Positions 15,959 through 25,510 are shown, counted from the first letter of the stretch. The stretch: 64,000 bases of DNA from Mediterranea sp. An20 (GCF_002160055.1 NZ_NFJV01000002.1:1-64000); one strand, 5' to 3'. The notes: generated by a model from the sequence alone, not told the origin. Translations and numbers: made by a program.

Positions 15959-15990
15959 AAGCCCCCGGAGAGCCTGACTTCCGAGGGCTT
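15959..15990 (+). terminator. Terminator-like hairpin after the barrel gene
   Basis: AAGCCCCCGGA pairs with TCCGAGGGCTT with one bulge, beginning 5 bp after the stop codon. No long T run follows, so termination efficiency is uncertain. Confidence 0.5.
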
Positions 15991-15999
15991 AAAACCAAA

Positions 16000-16039
16000 C
16001 TTCCAGGCGCTTGGAGGCAGGCTCCTAAGCGTCTGGAAG
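16000..16039. repeat. Imperfect 40-bp palindrome between convergent genes
   Basis: CTTCCAGGCGCTTGGAGG and CTCCTAAGCGTCTGGAAG are near reverse complements. Related words (CTTCCAGACGCTAAGCAGC) recur at about 38896. It sits between the convergent barrel and asd genes and could act as a bidirectional terminator. Confidence 0.5.
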
Positions 16040-16103
16040 CAGACGGGTCATATCGTATGAAAAATCACTTTCCCGGCAAGCGCCGGGAGCCTTGTCTTTG
16101 GGT

Positions 16104-17111
16104 TCAGACGTCTTTCTCCTTTACCAGGTATTCGGCAATCTGCACGGCGTTGAGCGCGGCACCCTTCTTGATTTGGTCGCCCACAATCCAGAACGTCAGT
16201 CCGTGGTCGTTGGCCAGGTCCTTGCGGATGCGTCCCACGTAGACGGGATCTTTGCCTGCCAGGAAGAGAGGCATGGGATATTCCTTTTCGGCGGGGTTGT
16301 CCATCAGCACCAGACCTTCGCCTTGTGCAAAGGCTTCGCGGGCCTCTTCCACAGAGATGGGCCGTTCGGTCTCCACCCAGATGCTTTCGGAGTGGGAGCG
16401 CAAGGCCGGCACACGCACGCAAGTGGCACTGACGCGGACGTCGCTGTGCATGATTTTGCGCGTTTCGTTATACATCTTCATCTCTTCCTTCGTATAGCCG
16501 TTGTCCGTAAATACGTCGATTTGCGGAATGAGGTTGAATGCCAGCTGGTAGGGGAATTTCTCTACGGTGACGGGCTCTCCGACCAGCACCTGGCGGTATT
16601 GCTCGTAGAGTTCCTGCATGGCAGCCGCACCGGCGCCGCTGGCAGCCTGGTAGGTCGACACGTGTACGGTCTTGATATGGCTCAGCTGTTCGATGGCTTT
16701 CAGGGCCACTACCATCTGGATGGTGGTGCAGTTGGGGTTGGCAATGATGCCGCGCGGCCGGTCTTTGGCATCGGCGGCGTTTACTTCGGGCACTACCAAG
16801 GGCACATCGGCATCCATGCGGAAGGCGCTGGAGTTGTCAATCATGACGGCGCCATGCTTGGTGATGGTTTCGGCAAACTCTTTGGAGGTGCCTGCGCCGG
16901 CCGAGGTGAAGGCGATGTTCACGCCCTTGAAGTCGTCGTTGTGTTGCAGGAGTTTCACTTCGATTTCTTTGCCACGGAAGGTGTACTTGGTTCCCGCGCT
17001 GCGTTTGGAACCGAACAACAGCAGTTCGTCTATCGGAAAATTTCTTTCATCGAGCACACGCAGGAACTCTTGTCCCACGGCTCCGCTTGCTCCCACAATC
17101 GCTACTTTCAT
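16104..17111 (-). CDS. asd: Aspartate-semialdehyde dehydrogenase
   Basis: A 335-residue protein that reduces L-aspartyl-4-phosphate to aspartate semialdehyde with NADPH in the lysine/threonine/methionine pathway. Visible motifs are the Rossmann start [29 protein letters not shown], the active-site cysteine in ANPNCTT (about residue 128) and the substrate-binding histidine region [11 protein letters not shown]. Length is normal for the family. It is divergent from the antiporter gene, and a full TTTG-21-TACATTTG promoter lies upstream. Confidence 0.96.
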   Translation of the reverse strand: MKVAIVGASGAVGQEFLRVLDERNFPIDELLLFGSKRSAGTKYTFRGKEIEVKLLQHNDDFKGVNIAFTSAGAGTSKEFAETITKHGAVMIDNSSAFRMDADVPLVVPEVNAADAKDRPRGIIANPNCTTIQMVVALKAIEQLSHIKTVHVSTYQAASGAGAAAMQELYEQYRQVLVGEPVTVEKFPYQLAFNLIPQIDVFTDNGYTKEEMKMYNETRKIMHSDVRVSATCVRVPALRSHSESIWVETERPISVEEAREAFAQGEGLVLMDNPAEKEYPMPLFLAGKDPVYVGRIRKDLANDHGLTFWIVGDQIKKGAALNAVQIAEYLVKEKDV

Positions 17112-17148
17112 TTTACTTTTTGCTTTTTGAGGTTAGATAATACTTGTA

Positions 17149-17181
17149 CAAATGTATGTCTTTGTCATTTTCGGGCGCAAA
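17149..17181 (-). promoter_or_regulatory. Promoter of asd
   Basis: Read on the minus strand, TTTG (17178-17181), a 21-bp spacer and TACATTTG (17149-17156) match the Bacteroides primary sigma factor consensus completely. The start codon lies 37 bp downstream. Confidence 0.7.
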
Positions 17182-17265
17182 TTTACAACAAAATGCGCTA
17201 TGACGGCTTCCTAAATGAAAAGTTTTTCGTTATTTTGCACAACGAAATCCTAAAACCTCTTGCCC

Positions 17266-19398
17266 ATGGACCTGTTTCACTTCAGTTTGCAGCTGCCCAT
17301 TACCGACCCTACCTGGATATTTCTCCTGGTATTGCTCATCATCCTGTTTGCGCCCATCCTGCTGAACAAGCTGCGCATCCCGCACATCATCGGCATGATT
17401 CTGGCCGGACTGGTGGTGGGCGAGCATGGCTTCAACATCCTGGCGCGCGACAGCAGCTTCGAGCTGTTCGGCAAGGTGGGCGTGTATTACATCATGTTCC
17501 TGGCTGGCCTGGAGATGAATATGTCCGACTTCAAGAAGAACCGGGGCAAGGCGGTGATGCTGGGATTGCTGGCTTTTATCATCCCCATCAGCATCGGTCT
17601 GGTGACCAATATGTTCCTGCTGGAATACAGCCTGCTGACGTCGGTGCTCCTGGCCAGTATGTATGCCTCGCACACGCTGGTGGCCTATCCCATTGTCATC
17701 CGCTACGGCATTTCGTGCCACCGCAGTGTGAGCATTGCCGTGGGCGGGACGGCGGTGACAGACACGCTGACGCTGCTGGTGCTGGCGGTCATCAGTGGCC
17801 TGTTCAAGGGCGAGGCGGGCGGCTGGTTCTGGGTATGGCTGGTGGCGAAAGTCGTGGTGCTGGGCGGCCTTATCATGTGGCTGTTCCCCCGCATCGGGCG
17901 GTGGTTCTTCCGGCGGTACGACGACAACGTGATGCAGTTCATCTTCGTGCTTGCCATGGTGTTCCTGGGAGCAGGTCTGATGGAGTTTATCGGCATGGAG
18001 GGCATTCTGGGCGCCTTCTTGGTGGGGCTGGTGCTGAACCGGCTGATACCGCACGTCTCGCCGCTGATGAGCCATCTGGAGTTTGTGGGCAACGCGCTGT
18101 TCATTCCTTACTTCCTGATTGGGGTGGGTATGCTCATCGACATTCACGTCATCCTGGGCGGCGGCGATGCGCTGAAGGTGGCAGGGGTGATGATTGTGGT
18201 GGCGCTGGTCGGCAAGTGGATAGCCTCGTGGCTGACGCAGAAGATCTACCACATGTCGGTGCTGGAGCGCGAACTGATGTTCGGGCTGAGCAACGCGCAG
18301 GCTGCTGCCACGCTGGCGGCGGTGCTGGTGGGCTATAACCTGATACAGCCCAACGGCGAACGCCTGCTCAACGAAGATGTGCTGAACGGCACGGTGCTGC
18401 TCATCCTGGTGACGTGCGTGGTCAGTTCGTTCATCACCGAGCGGGCTGCACGCAAGATTGCCATGGGGGAGGCTCATCCGGAGGAAGACCGCTCACGCGA
18501 ACCGGAAAAGATTCTGATTCCTGTGGCCAACCCGGCTACCATCGATTACCTGATGAGCCTTTCGCTCCTGATACGCGACCCGAAGCAGAAAGACAACCTG
18601 CTGGCGCTGAATGTCATCAATGACCACACGGAGTCCGACCGCCTGGAGCAGCAGGGGAAACGCTACTTGGAACGGGCGGGCAAAATCACGGCATCGGCAG
18701 GCATACAGCTGCAGTGCATCAGTCGCTACGACCTGAACATCGCAGCGGGAATTATCCATACTGCCCGCGAATACGACGTGACGGACGTCGTTATCGGCCT
18801 GCACTATAAGGTCAATCTCATGGACTCGTATTTCGGCAAGCTCACCGAGAGCCTGCTGAAAGGACTGCACCGCGAAGTGATGGTGGCACGTTTTCTCATG
18901 CCCCTCAATACCTTGCGGCGCATCATCATAGCAGTGCCGCCCAAGGCGGAATATGAGGCGGGCTTCCAGAAATGGGTGGAGCACTTCTGCCGCATGGGCG
19001 CTACGCTGAACTGCCGCGTGCATTTCTTTGCCAACGAACAGACGTCTTGCCTGCTGCAGGCATTGGTGCGGAAGAAACACAGCGGGACGATGACGGAATT
19101 TTCGCGGCTGGACAATTGGGACGATTTGCTGCTGCTGACGGGACAGGTGAACTACGACCATCTGCTGGTGGTCATCAGTGCCCGGCGCGGCTCTATCTCT
19201 TATGACAGTGCTTTCGAGAAACTGCCCGGACAGTTGGGCAAGTATTTCAACAACAACAGCCTCGTTGTGCTCTATCCTGACCAGATAGGCGAGCCGCAGG
19301 AGGCCATCTCCTTTGCCAATCCGCAGGGCAACAACGAAAGCCAGCACTACGAGAAGGTGGGACGGTGGTTTTATAAATGGTTTAAAAAAGACGAATGA
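17266..19398 (+). CDS. CPA2-type cation:proton antiporter with C-terminal USP-like domain
   Basis: A 710-residue protein from the ATG at 17266; a TTG two codons upstream is possible. Residues about 15-400 form a twelve-helix Na+/H+ exchanger domain with typical segments RIPHIIGMILAGLVVGEHGF, IMFLAGLEMN and GILGAFLVGLVLNR. The C-terminal 300 residues form a soluble part with two weakly repeated alpha/beta units (EKILIPVANPATIDYL, RRIIIAVPPKAEYEAGF), consistent with tandem universal-stress-protein-like domains that might regulate transport. It should exchange Na+ or K+ for protons in the inner membrane. The tcdA gene overlaps its stop by 4 bp, implying translational coupling. Confidence 0.9.
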   Translation: MDLFHFSLQLPITDPTWIFLLVLLIILFAPILLNKLRIPHIIGMILAGLVVGEHGFNILARDSSFELFGKVGVYYIMFLAGLEMNMSDFKKNRGKAVMLGLLAFIIPISIGLVTNMFLLEYSLLTSVLLASMYASHTLVAYPIVIRYGISCHRSVSIAVGGTAVTDTLTLLVLAVISGLFKGEAGGWFWVWLVAKVVVLGGLIMWLFPRIGRWFFRRYDDNVMQFIFVLAMVFLGAGLMEFIGMEGILGAFLVGLVLNRLIPHVSPLMSHLEFVGNALFIPYFLIGVGMLIDIHVILGGGDALKVAGVMIVVALVGKWIASWLTQKIYHMSVLERELMFGLSNAQAAATLAAVLVGYNLIQPNGERLLNEDVLNGTVLLILVTCVVSSFITERAARKIAMGEAHPEEDRSREPEKILIPVANPATIDYLMSLSLLIRDPKQKDNLLALNVINDHTESDRLEQQGKRYLERAGKITASAGIQLQCISRYDLNIAAGIIHTAREYDVTDVVIGLHYKVNLMDSYFGKLTESLLKGLHREVMVARFLMPLNTLRRIIIAVPPKAEYEAGFQKWVEHFCRMGATLNCRVHFFANEQTSCLLQALVRKKHSGTMTEFSRLDNWDDLLLLTGQVNYDHLLVVISARRGSISYDSAFEKLPGQLGKYFNNNSLVVLYPDQIGEPQEAISFANPQGNNESQHYEKVGRWFYKWFKKDE

Positions 19399-20111
19399 TG
19401 GAAGAAGACTGGCAACAACGCACGCGCCTCTTGCTGGGCGATGAAAAGGTGGAGCGCCTGCGACGGGCGCATGTCTTGGTCGTGGGACTGGGAGGCGTGG
19501 GGGCCTACGCCGCCGAGATGCTGTGCCGTGCGGGGGTGGGGCGATTTACGCTGGTAGATGCCGATACGGTGCAGCCTACCAACATCAACCGACAGCTCCC
19601 CGCCTTGCATTCTACGTTGGGACAGACCAAAGCCGAAGTGCTGGCTGCCCGTTTCCGCGACATTAATCCGGAGGTGCAGCTGAGGGTATGGCCCGTGTTC
19701 CTGAAGGATGAGGCTATCCCGGGGCTGCTGGATGAAGAGGCTTATGACTTTGTGGTGGATGCCATAGACACGCTGGCTCCCAAATGCCACCTGATTGCCG
19801 AGGCGTTGCGCCGGCGTCTGAAGATTGTGTGCAGCATGGGGGCGGGGGCCAAGAGCGACATTACGCAGATTCGCTTTGCCGATATTTGGGATACGTATCA
19901 TTGCGGACTGAGCAAGGCGGTGCGCAAGAGGTTGCAGAAGATGGGTATCCGACACAAAGTGCCCGTGGTGTTCAGTACCGAACAAGCCGACCCCAAGGCG
20001 GTGATGCTGACGGACGACGAACGGAACAAGAAGTCTACCTGTGGCACGGTGAGTTATATGCCCGCCGTCTTCGGGTGCTACCTGGCAGAGTATGTGATCA
20101 GACGCTTATAA
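19395..20111 (+). CDS. tcdA: tRNA threonylcarbamoyladenosine dehydratase (TcdA/CsdL), ThiF/E1 superfamily
   Basis: A 238-residue E1-like enzyme. It has the nucleotide-binding motif VLVVGLGGVGAYAAEMLCRAGVG (about 27-49), the LVDADTVQPTNINRQLPA motif with the conserved Arg, and the adenylation Asp in VVDAIDTLAPK. The family cyclises t6A to ct6A in tRNAs using ATP. Length and motif order are normal; a serine/cysteine-rich SCGTVSY-type segment appears as STCGTVSYMPAV near the end. The start overlaps the antiporter stop (ATGA); the second ATG immediately following is equally plausible. Confidence 0.93.
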   Translation: MMEEDWQQRTRLLLGDEKVERLRRAHVLVVGLGGVGAYAAEMLCRAGVGRFTLVDADTVQPTNINRQLPALHSTLGQTKAEVLAARFRDINPEVQLRVWPVFLKDEAIPGLLDEEAYDFVVDAIDTLAPKCHLIAEALRRRLKIVCSMGAGAKSDITQIRFADIWDTYHCGLSKAVRKRLQKMGIRHKVPVVFSTEQADPKAVMLTDDERNKKSTCGTVSYMPAVFGCYLAEYVIRRL

Positions 20112-20133
20112 ACTCATTAACTTATATTCGACG

Positions 20134-21375
20134 ATGAATGCGATAACAAAATTGACAGGAACCGCTCTCCTTTGTCTGATGGCGGGATGCGTCGGCAGCA
20201 CCGGGGCGGGAGAAAGCGTGGACGGTCTGACAGTGATAGACGTGGAAAGCGCCATGGATAATCTGCAGGCAGAATTAACTCTGTCTGACGTAGCGGACAG
20301 TGTGTGGTATCTGCCGTTGGAGACTACGGATGCCTGCCTGGTGGGCGAAGACCCTTCTGTCCGCTTGATAAGAGGCCGTGTGGTGGTACGTGCCAATTCG
20401 GGCAACGACTGTCTGGTCTTCGACGGACAGACCGGACGTTTCCTCAACTCCATCGGCCATGTGGGCGAGGACCCGGAAGGTCATTCGGGCAATATGCCGG
20501 AATATGATGAGCGTAGCGGATGGCTGTACTTCACTCGTTATCCCAATTCCTTGCAGAAGTTTGATGTCGAAGGTCATTACCAAGGGAAGCTGACCTTGTC
20601 CGGCATAGAGTTGTCAAATTGCAGTCTGGTGTCGGCAGATTCGTTGTTGGTATGCTATCCCTTCCACATCCCTCTCTTTGAGGGTGAAAACAAACTGTTC
20701 CTCTTCAACACCCGGGGACAGGCTGTGGACAGTGTCATTTTCCCCTGGGCGGAGCCTCCGGTGGCTGGGAAAGATTTGGTTTCCATTGATATTCAAGATG
20801 AATCTATGGGACGGCTCTACTTGAAATATGCCGACAAGAGCTTCTGGGTATGGGAAGCGGACAAGATGGGCGTGCAGGATGGGCAGGTCACTTTCCATCC
20901 GGCTTTCTCGGACACGTTGTATGCCTTGTCCGGAAACAGCCTGCGGCCCTTGGTAGCCTTGCACACCGGTAAATATCAGTTCCCTGCCGTGAAGGGGCGC
21001 ACCGTTGAGTCCGGTTATTCGGACAGACTGGTGACCAAACGCATAGCTGTCACGCCCGGAAAGATTTGTTTCTCTTGCGAGCTTGACACGTATGGCGCGA
21101 GACAACTGTATGAAGGCATCTATGACCGCCGGACCGGCCACACACGCCTGTCGCCCGCATCCCAAGATGGCTATAAAGACGACCTGACCGGATTCATGCC
21201 GGTGCCGTGGTTCTTCCCCCAAGGCGTTCAGGTATCTCTCATCGAGGCTTATAAGGTGGTGGAATGGCTGGACGAACATCCTGAAGCGCGGGACAACCCG
21301 GCACTGGCTGTGTTGGCGCAGGTGAAAGAGGAAGACAATCCGGTAGTTGTCTTCGTGCGGTATAAAAGTGAGTGA
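20134..21375 (+). CDS. Six-bladed beta-propeller lipoprotein
   Basis: A 413-residue protein with a lipoprotein signal (TALLCLMAGC, Cys at about residue 19). Repeated beta-strand units (SVWYLPLETTDACLVG, CLVFDGQTGRFLNSIG, LQKFDVEGHYQGKL) match the 6-bladed beta-propeller/BF3164-like family common in Bacteroides. GRFLNSIGHVGEDPEG is the typical blade signature. Role unknown; members are lipid-anchored to the inner or outer membrane. It starts 22 bp after tcdA and precedes lolD by 33 bp, so it may be co-transcribed with both. A weaker relative lies at 53992-55113. Confidence 0.82.
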   Translation: MNAITKLTGTALLCLMAGCVGSTGAGESVDGLTVIDVESAMDNLQAELTLSDVADSVWYLPLETTDACLVGEDPSVRLIRGRVVVRANSGNDCLVFDGQTGRFLNSIGHVGEDPEGHSGNMPEYDERSGWLYFTRYPNSLQKFDVEGHYQGKLTLSGIELSNCSLVSADSLLVCYPFHIPLFEGENKLFLFNTRGQAVDSVIFPWAEPPVAGKDLVSIDIQDESMGRLYLKYADKSFWVWEADKMGVQDGQVTFHPAFSDTLYALSGNSLRPLVALHTGKYQFPAVKGRTVESGYSDRLVTKRIAVTPGKICFSCELDTYGARQLYEGIYDRRTGHTRLSPASQDGYKDDLTGFMPVPWFFPQGVQVSLIEAYKVVEWLDEHPEARDNPALAVLAQVKEEDNPVVVFVRYKSE

Positions 21376-21408
21376 GCTGGCGTTGGCTTCTTTTAAAAAA
21401 AGGGACGT

Positions 21409-22095
21409 ATGATTCAATTGCAGGATATAACCAAAAGTTTCGACACCCTCCGGGTGCTGCGCGGCATCAGCCTGGATGTCCGTCAGGGAGAAGTGGTAAG
21501 CATCGTAGGACCCAGCGGAGCGGGCAAGACCACCCTGCTGCAGATTATGGGCACATTGGACCGCCCGGATACCGGGACGGTTGTCATTGACGGCACATCG
21601 GTGCAGCAGATGCAGGAACGGGAATTGGCGGCTTTCCGCAACCGGCACATCGGCTTTGTGTTTCAGTTTCACCAGCTGTTGCCGGAGTTCACAGCGCTGG
21701 AGAATGTGATGATTCCTGCTCTTATTGCAGGGCAGACGCAGCAGGAGGCACGGAAAATGGCCCGGTCCATGCTTTCACTGATGAACTTGGACGAGCGGGC
21801 TGCGCACAAGCCCAATGAACTGTCCGGCGGCGAAAAACAGCGGGTGGCTGTGGCCCGTGCCCTGATCAATCGTCCGTCTGTGGTGCTGGCAGATGAGCCT
21901 TCGGGTAGCTTGGACATGCACAACAAGGAGGAATTGCACCGCCTTTTCTTCGACTTGCGTGACAAGTTGGGACAGACCTTTGTCATTGTGACGCACGATG
22001 AAAAGCTGGCGGGGCTGACAGACCGCACCATTCATCTGGTAGACGGGCTAATCGTGGAGGAAAAGCCGCTATTCGAAACAGACGTAAGGAGCTAA
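21409..22095 (+). CDS. lolD: ABC transporter ATP-binding protein, LolD-like
   Basis: A 228-residue ATPase with Walker A GPSGAGKT (about 35-42), Q-loop [20 protein letters not shown], signature LSGGE, Walker [13 protein letters not shown] and the switch histidine in [10 protein letters not shown]. The Q-loop phrase and overall length fit the LolD/MacB exporter ATPases, here probably the lipoprotein-releasing complex. Its LolCE membrane partners are not adjacent, as is frequent in Bacteroides. The stop overlaps the convergent HHH gene by 27 bp. Confidence 0.9.
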   Translation: MIQLQDITKSFDTLRVLRGISLDVRQGEVVSIVGPSGAGKTTLLQIMGTLDRPDTGTVVIDGTSVQQMQERELAAFRNRHIGFVFQFHQLLPEFTALENVMIPALIAGQTQQEARKMARSMLSLMNLDERAAHKPNELSGGEKQRVAVARALINRPSVVLADEPSGSLDMHNKEELHRLFFDLRDKLGQTFVIVTHDEKLAGLTDRTIHLVDGLIVEEKPLFETDVRS

Positions 22096-23010
22096 CTTCT
22101 GAAAGTCTTCTTCCGTGAATTCCTCGTATAGCCGGAATGGCTTCAAGCTGTGCAGTTTCCCGTTTTTCTTGCGCCATTCCACGATGGCCCTGGCTTGGTA
22201 GAAGTCAAGGTAGGGATGGTTGCGCAGCCGCTCAATGCCGGCTTTGTTCAGGTTGAGGCGTTGGATGGCTGCGGTGTCTATCCGGAACCAGGAGCGCAGT
22301 TGCTCGCAGTCCAAGTTGATTTCCTGTAATTGCTCAATGCAGTAGAAGCCGCCCAGTTGGTGCCGGTAGCCGGCGATGAGACGGGCGATGCCGCTGCCTA
22401 TGCCGGGAATCTTCTTCAGTTCAGTCGTGTCGGCTCTATTCAGTTCGATGACGGTGCCAGCCGGGTATTTGAACGGACGCTCGATGCTGTCAGTTTCTTG
22501 TCTTACCAGAAGCTGTGGCATGGGTGCCTTTTCTTCTTTGCCGGGAACTATGCGGATATAAGGAAGGAGGGTGTTGAATTGCTCTTCCGTCAAGCCATAT
22601 ATCTTCTGGAAATCTTCCGGCCTTCTAAATTTGCCGCCTTTCTCCCGATAGCGAACGATGTTGCGTGCCATCCAATTGGGTAGGCCCAACCGACAGAGAA
22701 GGGTGCTGTCTGCCGTGTTGGGGTCGAAAGGAAAGGGGGTAAGCAGTGGCAAGGCTGGCTGCTGTTGGCTAAAGTCTGGCTGTTCCCGATGTTTTCTTTG
22801 GGGGAGCAAAGAGTCTTTGAATACTTTGTAGGTCTGTTGTCGGGCTGTCTGCTGTATCGTGTCTTCACCGGTCATGTGTTTGGACTTTGGATGATCATGC
22901 AGGTAGATGGTTTTCCCGCCCATAGCGAGTAGGATGAGCAGGCATAGCAACAGAACGCCGCGTCTTTCTTGGCGTGAGAAATAGAGAAAATCCCGGAAAA
23001 TGTTTTTCAT
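22069..23010 (-). CDS. Membrane-anchored helix-hairpin-helix protein (ComEA-like domains)
   Basis: A 313-residue protein with one N-terminal transmembrane helix ([14 protein letters not shown], about 18-32), a low-complexity linker, and three HhH-type DNA-binding units at about 95-155 ([21 protein letters not shown]), 188-240 ([22 protein letters not shown]) and 255-313 ([21 protein letters not shown]). It resembles Bacteroidetes proteins of the ComEA-like group and may bind DNA outside the cytoplasm, possibly in uptake, although no competence genes are nearby. The 3' ends of this gene and lolD overlap by 27 bp. Confidence 0.85.
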   Translation of the reverse strand: MKNIFRDFLYFSRQERRGVLLLCLLILLAMGGKTIYLHDHPKSKHMTGEDTIQQTARQQTYKVFKDSLLPQRKHREQPDFSQQQPALPLLTPFPFDPNTADSTLLCRLGLPNWMARNIVRYREKGGKFRRPEDFQKIYGLTEEQFNTLLPYIRIVPGKEEKAPMPQLLVRQETDSIERPFKYPAGTVIELNRADTTELKKIPGIGSGIARLIAGYRHQLGGFYCIEQLQEINLDCEQLRSWFRIDTAAIQRLNLNKAGIERLRNHPYLDFYQARAIVEWRKKNGKLHSLKPFRLYEEFTEEDFQKLAPYVCFE

Positions 23011-23026
23011 GGAGTGGACCGGTTGT

Positions 23027-23908
23027 TCAGAGGGTCTTGATTTCTTCTACCGACAGCTGGGTGTAGTTGGCTATGGTTTCAAGAGAGAGACCGTCTGCTT
23101 TCATCTGTCGGGCAATTGCTTTTTGCATTTCTTTGCGTCCTTCCTGCAGTCCTTGTTCCCGTCCTTGTTTCTCACCTTTCAGCAGAGCGGTTTGTAGCGT
23201 GCTGTACCAGTCGCGGTAGACTTTCAGGCTGTCTTCGTAGGCAATCAGTTCTTTTCGTGAGAAGCGTCCTATCTCCGCAGCTTCGAACAGTCGTGTAAAA
23301 ACGCGCTCCTGCAAGGCGACCGGCCGGCTCATCAGAGAACTCAAGTTGCGAAGCACAAACATCCATTTGTCGAACATGGTTTCCAATTCCTGTTCGCTTT
23401 TGTTGAACTTGGGCATCTCCAGGTAAATGAGCGTCAGCTTGTCGTAGAACACCTTCTGTGTGCCCATATCCACTAACTTGACCTTGTGGTGGTAGTAGGA
23501 GTCGTCTGCATCATCGAACGTAAAGTTCAGGATGCCGATGGTGTAGACAGCTTTCAGTTCATAGCTCCAGTCTTTTCCCCGGATAGCCTGCTCGCGTATG
23601 GGGAAGGTCGTGTAGTACAGACTGCGGTCCTTGAAGAATTGTTGCTCGCCTCGTTGCATTTCTACGAGGAATTTCTCTCCCCGCGTATTCTCGCAATAGA
23701 CGTCGAACACGGCGCGCCTGTCTATTTCGCGTGTTCCCAGCTGTTCGGTGTTCAGGTAGGTGACATCCTGTATGTCGGATTGTTCGGGCAGCAATGCATT
23801 GAGAAAGCTGATAAGCAGCTCCTTGTTCAGCTCTGTGCCGAATAGTTTTTTGAATCCGAAGTCGGTGTATGGATTGATGTAACGTTCTTGCAGTCCTTCG
23901 CTTCCCAT
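23027..23908 (-). CDS. Rpn/PD-(D/E)XK nuclease family transposase-like protein
   Basis: A 293-residue protein starting MGSEGLQERYINPYTDFGFK. The upstream extension of the frame is not conserved-looking, and this start reproduces the family's YINPYTDFGFKKLFG opening. The PD-(D/E)XK core is visible as AVFDVYCENTRGEKFLVEMQR (about 75-95), followed by KDRSLYYTTFPIREQ. A charged glutamine-rich C-terminus (GEKQGREQGLQEGRKEMQKA) is typical of Rpn-type recombination-promoting nucleases. These occur in multiple copies in Bacteroides and may drive RecA-independent rearrangement. No terminal inverted repeats are seen around it. Confidence 0.88.
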   Translation of the reverse strand: MGSEGLQERYINPYTDFGFKKLFGTELNKELLISFLNALLPEQSDIQDVTYLNTEQLGTREIDRRAVFDVYCENTRGEKFLVEMQRGEQQFFKDRSLYYTTFPIREQAIRGKDWSYELKAVYTIGILNFTFDDADDSYYHHKVKLVDMGTQKVFYDKLTLIYLEMPKFNKSEQELETMFDKWMFVLRNLSSLMSRPVALQERVFTRLFEAAEIGRFSRKELIAYEDSLKVYRDWYSTLQTALLKGEKQGREQGLQEGRKEMQKAIARQMKADGLSLETIANYTQLSVEEIKTL

Positions 23909-23988
23909 AGCAATATCGTTTAAAAATATGTTGTAGGCAAATATACGTAAAACCTTTGATATATGAAAGGTTTTACGGTGGTTTCCGG

Positions 23989-24918
23989 TCATGCCTTTAG
24001 CAGCGCCCGTATATCTGCGGCATCTTGCTGCAACTGTCTGGTCAGTTCGTCCAGAGAGGAAAAGCGGCGCTCTCCGCGGATGCGTTGCACAAACGACAGG
24101 CGCAGGGGCTGGTGGTAAATGTCTTGGTTGAAGTCGAAGATGTGCACTTCGATGCTGCGGTCGTTTCCGTTGTCCAGCGTCGGCCGTTTTCCGATGTTCA
24201 ACATGCCTGCTTTATGCTGTCCGTGTGTTTCCACCCGCACTGCATACACTCCGTCGGCAGGAACCAGTTTGTCGGGATGGTCGGGCAGGAGATTGGCTGT
24301 GGGATAACCCAGTTTGTGTCCTATCTGCCTGCCGCAGACTACGGTGCCGTTGATGAAATACGGATAGCCTAAGCATTCGTTTGCTTGAGCCACTTCTCCG
24401 TCGAGCAGCAGGCGACGTATCAGCGAGGAACTGACGGGCACTTCTTCTCGGGGAGCGGGCAGTCGGAAGGCTTCAGCCGGGCATATCTCCATGCCCAAGG
24501 TCTGTCCGTAGCGCACATAGTCGTCAAAGCCTTCGCTCCGGTTGTGTCCGAAGCGGTGGTCGTAGCCGATGACCAAGGCGCGGATGTTGTAACGGTTCTT
24601 CAGCACTTCCATGAACTCGCGGGCAGTGAGTGATGCCAGATAGGGGGTAAAATCCAGCAGAATACACTGTTCCACTCCCGTCTGTTCCAGTAATGCCATT
24701 TTTTCCTGTGGAGTCGTGAGCAGGCAGGGGCGGTACGCGCTTTGCAGCACCTTGCGCGGGTGGACCGGGAACGTGATGACGGCCGAAGCCAGTTGGCGAG
24801 CCTCTGCCTCGCGTCTGACCTGTCCGATAAGGAAGCGGTGCCCCTTATGCACCCCGTCGAAGAAGCCGATGGTAGCTACACTGGGTGGATTACTGGAACA
24901 GATGTCTCCAATCCTCAT
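23989..24918 (-). CDS. ribF: Bifunctional riboflavin kinase/FAD synthetase
   Basis: A 309-residue protein making FMN and then FAD. The N-terminal adenylyltransferase domain carries TIGFFDGVHKGH, the family's GxFDGxHxGH motif, and VIGYDHRFGHNRSEG. The C-terminal flavokinase domain has NGTVVCGRQIGHKLGYPTANL and the RPTLDNGNDRSIEVHIFDFN segment. The start at 24918 (MRIGDIC) is preferred over the longer frame, which is shadow sequence of the overlapping HAD gene. It overlaps that gene by 29 bp. Confidence 0.96.
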   Translation of the reverse strand: MRIGDICSSNPPSVATIGFFDGVHKGHRFLIGQVRREAEARQLASAVITFPVHPRKVLQSAYRPCLLTTPQEKMALLEQTGVEQCILLDFTPYLASLTAREFMEVLKNRYNIRALVIGYDHRFGHNRSEGFDDYVRYGQTLGMEICPAEAFRLPAPREEVPVSSSLIRRLLLDGEVAQANECLGYPYFINGTVVCGRQIGHKLGYPTANLLPDHPDKLVPADGVYAVRVETHGQHKAGMLNIGKRPTLDNGNDRSIEVHIFDFNQDIYHQPLRLSFVQRIRGERRFSSLDELTRQLQQDAADIRALLKA

Positions 24919-25507
24919 GAGCTTGTGGCGTATAAGTGCGGATGCCCAAGGACTGTGCGGTGCGGCAGTTGGCTTCGGCATCGTCGATAAACAGGGTTTC
25001 TGCGGGAAGTATGCCTGTCTCTTGCAGCACAGCCTGGAAGATTCCGGCGTCGGGCTTTATCATCTTCATGCGGTAAGACAGGAAAATGCGGTCGAAATAA
25101 TCCTCCACGCGGTGTCCTTCCTTGTTGAACTCGTGCGTGCAGGCATACTCCCAATGGATGGCATTGGTGTTGCTGAGCAGATAGAGCCTGTAGCGCTTGC
25201 GCAAGTCGAGCAGGAAAGCGAGCTTGTAGGCAGGAATACCGTCGAGGAAACTGTTCCACGCCGCGTCGATGGCTTCGTCGCTCACGGGTTTGCCGATGGC
25301 GCGGCGAATCCGCTCCCGGAAGTCTTCGTCGGCAATCAGCCCTTTCTCGTGCAGTTGGAAGAAGCCTTCCTGGTGGCAATCGTGCAACATATTCTCCACA
25401 TCGGGCATGCCCAACCGGCGGAACTGCTCGATGCAGCGGCGGCGGTCGAGGTCAATCAACACGCCGCCGAAGTCTATCAATAAGTTCTTTATGTGGGAAT
25501 CCGGCAT
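24890..25507 (-). CDS. HAD superfamily hydrolase (FMN phosphatase-like)
   Basis: A 205-residue HAD protein: motif I is FGGVLIDLDRR, unusual in having FGG instead of the DxD-first-Asp spacing, though LIDFGGVLIDLD keeps the D-F-G-G-V-L pattern of the YihX/HAD-IA group. Motif II is LYLLSNTNAIHW, motif III KMIKPDAGIF and motif IV FIDDAEANCRTA. The coupling to ribF by a 29-bp overlap suggests a role in flavin metabolism, for example dephosphorylating FMN or a pathway intermediate, but HAD specificities cannot be read from sequence. Confidence 0.88.
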   Translation of the reverse strand: MPDSHIKNLLIDFGGVLIDLDRRRCIEQFRRLGMPDVENMLHDCHQEGFFQLHEKGLIADEDFRERIRRAIGKPVSDEAIDAAWNSFLDGIPAYKLAFLLDLRKRYRLYLLSNTNAIHWEYACTHEFNKEGHRVEDYFDRIFLSYRMKMIKPDAGIFQAVLQETGILPAETLFIDDAEANCRTAQSLGIRTYTPQAHEDWRHLFQ

Positions 25508-25510
25508 CTT

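Noticed and set aside
16092..18338. 748-residue plus-strand frame spanning asd and the antiporter
   Set aside because: It runs antisense over asd and out of frame through the antiporter, so it cannot be a fusion gene.
23027..23992. An insertion sequence around the Rpn-type gene
   Set aside because: No terminal inverted repeats or target duplication could be seen; such genes are usually chromosomal single genes.
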